8,275 nucleotides of DNA, from positions 1-8,275 of the forward strand of contig JASHUX010000163.1 in the NCBI GenBank assembly GCA_030039775.1. The letters are read 5' to 3'. The notes beneath the pieces were generated by a model. The model did not search any database, was not told the DNA's origin, and saw only the letters and a list, made by a program, of their open reading frames with translations. Within the stretch, counting starts at the first letter, position 1. Every line of letters begins with the position of its first letter. This document shows positions 6,034 through 8,275 of the stretch, one piece after another. The translations under genes and the position numbers were made by a program. This DNA is from Alphaproteobacteria bacterium. Lineage in GTDB: Bacteria > Pseudomonadota > Alphaproteobacteria > ATCC43930 > CGMCC-115725.

Positions 6034-6556
6034 TCCCGACGAAAGCGCCCTGTGGCACGCGGCGATGCGCGGCGTGACGCGCCATCGCGCGGCGGCAAAG
6101 AAGGCCGCCGAAGTACAGGAACCAAAAAAAGATAATGTCGTCCCCGCGAAAGCAGGAGCTCAGGGCCGACGCACGTCGCTGACCCTGGATTCCCGCGTTC
6201 GCGGGAATGACGACGTAACAAGACATTCCGAACCCGGCATCGACCGACGGCAGGCGCTGAGGCTGAAGCGCGGGCAGTTGCCGATCGAGGCGCGGCTCGA
6301 TCTGCACGGCTTGACCCAGGCCGCGGCGCATCGCGAATTGGCGGCGTTCGTCGCGCGCAGCCATGCCGCGGGAAAACGCGTGCTGCTGGTCGTCACCGGC
6401 AAGGGCACACGGGAAGGCACGGGGGTTTTGCGCGCCGCGGTGCCGCGCTGGCTGTCGGAGCCGGCGTTGCGCGAGCGCGTGCTGGCGACTCGTCCCGCCA
6501 CGCCGCGCGACGGCGGCGACGGCGCGCTCTATGTGCTGCTGCGGCGGGCGCGATGA
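6014..6556 (+). CDS. Smr-domain protein (MutS2 C-terminal-like nuclease domain)
   Basis: This 180-residue protein is built around a stand-alone Smr domain, a fold known for nucleic-acid binding and, in several members, endonuclease activity. Residues 6-30 (IDPDESALWHAAMRGV) match the short N-terminal motif of alphaproteobacterial Smr proteins. A linker with an inserted repeat covers about 31-85. The Smr core lies at 91-178: LDLHGLTQAAAHREL (95-109, the LDLHG motif), VLLVVTGKGTREGTGVLR (123-140, the TGKG motif) and GGDGALYVLLRR (167-178). The ATG at 6014 is within lutC (20-bp overlap) and has no Shine-Dalgarno sequence; it is kept because the N-terminal motif begins right after it and the next Met is residue 18. 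This implies reinitiation after lutC. The stop overlaps the XRE start (ATGA). Its cellular substrate is unknown. Confidence 0.88.
   Translation: MTRRAIDPDESALWHAAMRGVTRHRAAAKKAAEVQEPKKDNVVPAKAGAQGRRTSLTLDSRVRGNDDVTRHSEPGIDRRQALRLKRGQLPIEARLDLHGLTQAAAHRELAAFVARSHAAGKRVLLVVTGKGTREGTGVLRAAVPRWLSEPALRERVLATRPATPRDGGDGALYVLLRRAR
6137..6211 (+). repeat. Dispersed palindromic repeat inserted in-frame in the smr gene
   Basis: Two 27-base arms (6137-6163 and 6185-6211) form an imperfect inverted repeat, matching at 20 of 27 positions around a 21-base loop. The arms contain CCCGCGAAAGC and TCCCGCGTTCGCGGGAATGA, the hallmark of a palindrome scattered in many proteobacterial genomes, whose translations read VPAKAG...DSRVRGND on one strand and HSRERGNP on the other. 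Here it is 75 bp, exactly 25 codons, and supplies residues 42-66 of the Smr protein, in the linker before the Smr core. The identification rests on pattern memory; the copy number in this genome cannot be seen. Confidence 0.85.
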
Positions 6557-6960
6557 CGCCGTTCGGCGAACGCCTGCGCGAACTGCGCGAGCAACGCGGC
6601 ATCCAACTCAAAGCCATGGCCGAAGCGTTGGGCGTATCGCCCGCCTACCTCTCGGCCTTGGAACACGGCAAGCGCGGGCGGCCGACGCATGCGCTTGTGG
6701 TCGCGATCTGCGCCTATCTCAACATCATTTGGGACGAGGCCGACGAGCTGGCGCGGCTCGCTCGCATCTCCCATCCGCGCGTCACCGTCGACACGGCGGG
6801 ACTCAGTCCGCGCGCGACGGAACTCGCGAATCTCCTGGCGGAACGCATTCATTCGCTGCCGTCGGGGCGGATCGAAAAGATGTTGGCGCTGCTCGACGGC
6901 GCCGCGTCGCCTAGCGGAAGTCGATCGTTGGGCCGAGGGGCACGACGCCGCTCGGATTGA
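6553..6960 (+). CDS. XRE-family helix-turn-helix transcriptional regulator
   Basis: This 135-residue DNA-binding protein starts with ATGA overlapping the smr stop. An XRE/Cro-type HTH spans about residues 4-60: FGERLRELREQRGIQLKAMA, then ALGVSPAYLSALEHGKRGRP with SPAYLSALEHG as the recognition helix. The region after it (61-115) contains DEADELARLARISHPRVTVD and a helix LATERIH-like segment (ELANLLAERIHSLP), probably for dimerisation. In my recollection this small regulator is a frequent neighbour of Smr-domain genes in alphaproteobacteria. The final approximately 18 residues (118-135, Ser/Arg/Gly-rich) are encoded opposite the end of the convergent GST gene and look non-conserved. Its targets are unknown; nothing shows that it controls lutABC. 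Confidence 0.88.
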   Translation: MTPFGERLRELREQRGIQLKAMAEALGVSPAYLSALEHGKRGRPTHALVVAICAYLNIIWDEADELARLARISHPRVTVDTAGLSPRATELANLLAERIHSLPSGRIEKMLALLDGAASPSGSRSLGRGARRRSD

Positions 6961-7828
6961 CGCTGCGGATCGCGTAGTAATTCTCTTTGTACTTCTTCAC
7001 GTCGACCGTCTCGTCGATCCCGGGTGTCGCGTAGAGCGCCTTGGCGTAGCGCCACACCGCCGGCATTTCGTAGACGTGGCGGATGTTGCATTTGAACAGC
7101 GGGTAGTAGGCGCAATCGAACCGCACCAGCGTCGGGAACAGGCGCCAGTCAGCCTCGGTCTGGCGGTCGCCGAGCAAATATTTCTGCTTCGACAGCGTCG
7201 CCTCGAGCCAGTCGAAGGTGTCGAACATGCCGCGCACCGCGTCCTCGTAGGGCGCTTGCGCCTGCGCGAAGCCGCAGCGATAGGCCCCGTTATTGATGTT
7301 GTGATAGACGCGCTCGTTGACCGCGTCGATCTGCGGCGCGAGATCGGCCGGATAATAGTCGTGCCGGTCGTCGGTGAAGGCCGCGAATTCGCGGTTCAGC
7401 ATGCGGATGATTTCGGACGATTCGTTGTTGACGATCTTGTTGCTCTTCTTGTCCCACAGGATCGGCACGGTGCAGCGGCCGGTGAATTTGGGATTGTCTT
7501 TGAGATAGACATCATAGGCGAACTTGGCGCCGAACAGCGGATCGGGCGTGTCGAAGCGCCAGCCGCCGACTCCCGGCGCGTGGTTGGTGTAGGAGGTCGA
7601 AATCACGCCCTCGAGCTTCTTGAGCTTGAGGAACAGCATGACGCGATGGCACCAGGGACAGCCGAAGGCGAGGAAGACATGATAGCGCCCGGCCTCGGCC
7701 TTGAAGCCCGAGCTGCCGTCGGCGGTGATCTTGTGCCGGAAGATCGAGGCGGTGCGGTCGAACGACCCCGTCTTCCCACGCGTATCGGTGGCATGGTCGT
7801 CCCATTTTCCGTCGATCAGCATGCCCAT
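6911..7828 (-). CDS. yqjG: Glutathionyl-hydroquinone reductase (Xi-class glutathione S-transferase, YqjG/ECM4 family)
   Basis: This 305-residue cytoplasmic enzyme should reduce glutathionyl-hydroquinones with glutathione, releasing the hydroquinone and GSSG. The thioredoxin-fold half holds the active-site motif FGCPWCHRV (55-63); Cys57 corresponds to the catalytic Cys of YqjG. Family blocks follow: GVGGWRFDTPDPLFGAKF (86-103), TGRCTVPILWDKK (116-128), IVNNESSEIIRMLN (132-145), then the helical half with RVYHNINNGAYRCGFA (173-188) and TEADWRLFPTLVRFD (224-238). The frame is open upstream to 8071, but ATG 7828 gives the normal N-terminus (MGMLIDGKW) and has an AAAGAGA sequence about 7 bases before it; 7822 is a second possible ATG. 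The second Cys in CPWC replaces the Ala common at this place (CPWAHR). The stop lies inside the XRE gene. Confidence 0.93.
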   Translation of the reverse strand: MGMLIDGKWDDHATDTRGKTGSFDRTASIFRHKITADGSSGFKAEAGRYHVFLAFGCPWCHRVMLFLKLKKLEGVISTSYTNHAPGVGGWRFDTPDPLFGAKFAYDVYLKDNPKFTGRCTVPILWDKKSNKIVNNESSEIIRMLNREFAAFTDDRHDYYPADLAPQIDAVNERVYHNINNGAYRCGFAQAQAPYEDAVRGMFDTFDWLEATLSKQKYLLGDRQTEADWRLFPTLVRFDCAYYPLFKCNIRHVYEMPAVWRYAKALYATPGIDETVDVKKYKENYYAIRSVNPSGVVPLGPTIDFR

Positions 7829-7892
7829 GGTGGCGTCTCTTTCCGAAGTGAGGCCCCATACCAGCAATTCCCGAGGCCTGGCGCAATTGCGT

Positions 7893-7909
7893 AAAACCGG
7901 CCCGCGGTT
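7893..7909 (-). terminator. Small candidate terminator hairpin upstream of the GST gene
   Basis: On the minus strand AACCG, loop CGGGC and CGGTT are followed by TT, giving a 5-bp stem ending in four T. It lies about 36 bases after the stop of the membrane protein gene, so it could end that message. A perfect 10-bp palindrome CGCAATTGCG at 7882-7891 lies next to it and could be an operator, but both elements are short. The 116-bp gap otherwise shows no convincing promoter. Confidence 0.3.
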
Positions 7910-7944
7910 GCGATTCGAGCAACTCTGGAGAGGCGGATAGGCGC

Positions 7945-8275
7945 CTAAAGCACCGGCCACAGCCAAAAAACGATGCCGATCAGCGCGATGAAGGCGCCGC
8001 TCAGGACCTCGCCATATTTCTCGAGCGGACCCAACGACGCACGGCGCAACCCCGCCGCCGAATAGACGCAAAGCGCGACATAGGTCGCGATCGTGCTGGC
8101 GGCAAACAGCGCCGCCATCAGCAGCATAATGCCGATGCCGAGCCGGCTCGCCGCAAAGAACGCGGGGATGCCCTCGACCATCGGCGACGAGCCGAGAATG
8201 ATCAGAAGCGCGCCGCGACCCGTGGCGCGGTGCGCGTGTTCGTGCAGCGGCGGATCGAGCGCCAGGTCGCCGGCG
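7945..8275 (-). CDS. Polytopic membrane protein, C-terminal part (possible NicO/RcnA-like metal transporter)
   Basis: The reading frame runs through the right edge of the window, so the start lies outside; 109 residues are visible. An internal Met at 8181 is not taken as the start because the frame stays open and membrane-like upstream. The fragment opens with a His-rich loop (HEHAHR, fragment residues 11-16), followed by three hydrophobic segments at about 21-42, 46-74 and 88-107. GSSPMVEGIPAFFAA recalls the G-x-x-P segment of transporters such as NicO/RcnA, and the ending (EKYGEVLSGAFIALIGIVFW) is common in small-metabolite or metal exporters. A nickel/cobalt-type transporter is a reasonable guess but other LysE/TerC-like families fit too. 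It is upstream of, and codirectional with, the GST gene. Confidence 0.6.
   Translation of the reverse strand, partial: AGDLALDPPLHEHAHRATGRGALLIILGSSPMVEGIPAFFAASRLGIGIMLLMAALFAASTIATYVALCVYSAAGLRRASLGPLEKYGEVLSGAFIALIGIVFWLWPVL

Noticed and set aside
6137..6211. Reading the repeat as a CRISPR unit or an intrinsic terminator
   Set aside because: There is only one copy in the window, no spacer pattern, no T run, and it is inside an intact coding frame.
6689..7894. Plus-strand open frame of 401 codons opposite the GST gene
   Set aside because: It starts inside the XRE gene in another frame and covers the antisense of a well-recognised Xi-class GST; composition is typical of an antisense shadow.
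7829..8071. N-terminal extension of the GST gene to 8071
   Set aside because: The extra residues cover the end of the membrane protein gene and the gap after it, and do not resemble the family; ATG 7828 gives the normal start.

Overview
The window looks like chromosomal DNA of a GC-rich alphaproteobacterium, most likely Hyphomicrobiales (Rhizobiales). The signs are a Tim44-like gene followed at once by mltA, an Smr-domain gene followed by a small XRE regulator, a dispersed palindromic repeat of a proteobacterial type, and short exported proteins with a YYC...GYYPYV...C ending. The genus cannot be fixed from sequence alone. No tRNA, rRNA, CRISPR array, transposase or phage gene was seen.

Layout, left to right. 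(1) Positions 1-1353 (+): the end of a Tim44-like membrane-associated protein, then the lipoprotein lytic transglycosylase MltA, 2 bases apart. (2) Positions 1480-3026 (+): three short envelope genes, each with a good Shine-Dalgarno sequence. They are a His-rich exported protein, a Tyr/Pro-repeat exported protein with the same C-terminal module, and a glycine-zipper lipoprotein. (3) Positions 3117-6033 (+): a complete lutABC set for L-lactate oxidation, with junctions that overlap by one base. (4) Positions 6014-6960 (+): an Smr-domain protein that starts inside lutC, and an XRE-family regulator joined to it by an ATGA overlap. (5) Positions 6911-8275 (-): a glutathionyl-hydroquinone reductase (Xi-class GST), which overlaps the XRE gene tail to tail by 50 bp, and the C-terminal part of a polytopic membrane protein, possibly of a NicO/RcnA-like metal transporter type.

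The genes form a nearly continuous forward block of eight complete genes plus a partial one, ending at a convergent overlap. From memory of related genomes, Tim44-mltA-smr-xre often occur as direct neighbours. If so, the approximately 4.7 kb of envelope genes and lutABC lies inside an otherwise conserved housekeeping string, and smr-xre is now coupled to lut translation. The smr gene also carries a 75-bp palindromic repeat, exactly 25 codons long, inside its coding sequence.

I did not find a clear new defence or mobile system. The best leads are the in-frame repeat in smr, the paired YYC-module exported proteins next to a glycine-zipper lipoprotein, and the rearranged operon structure.
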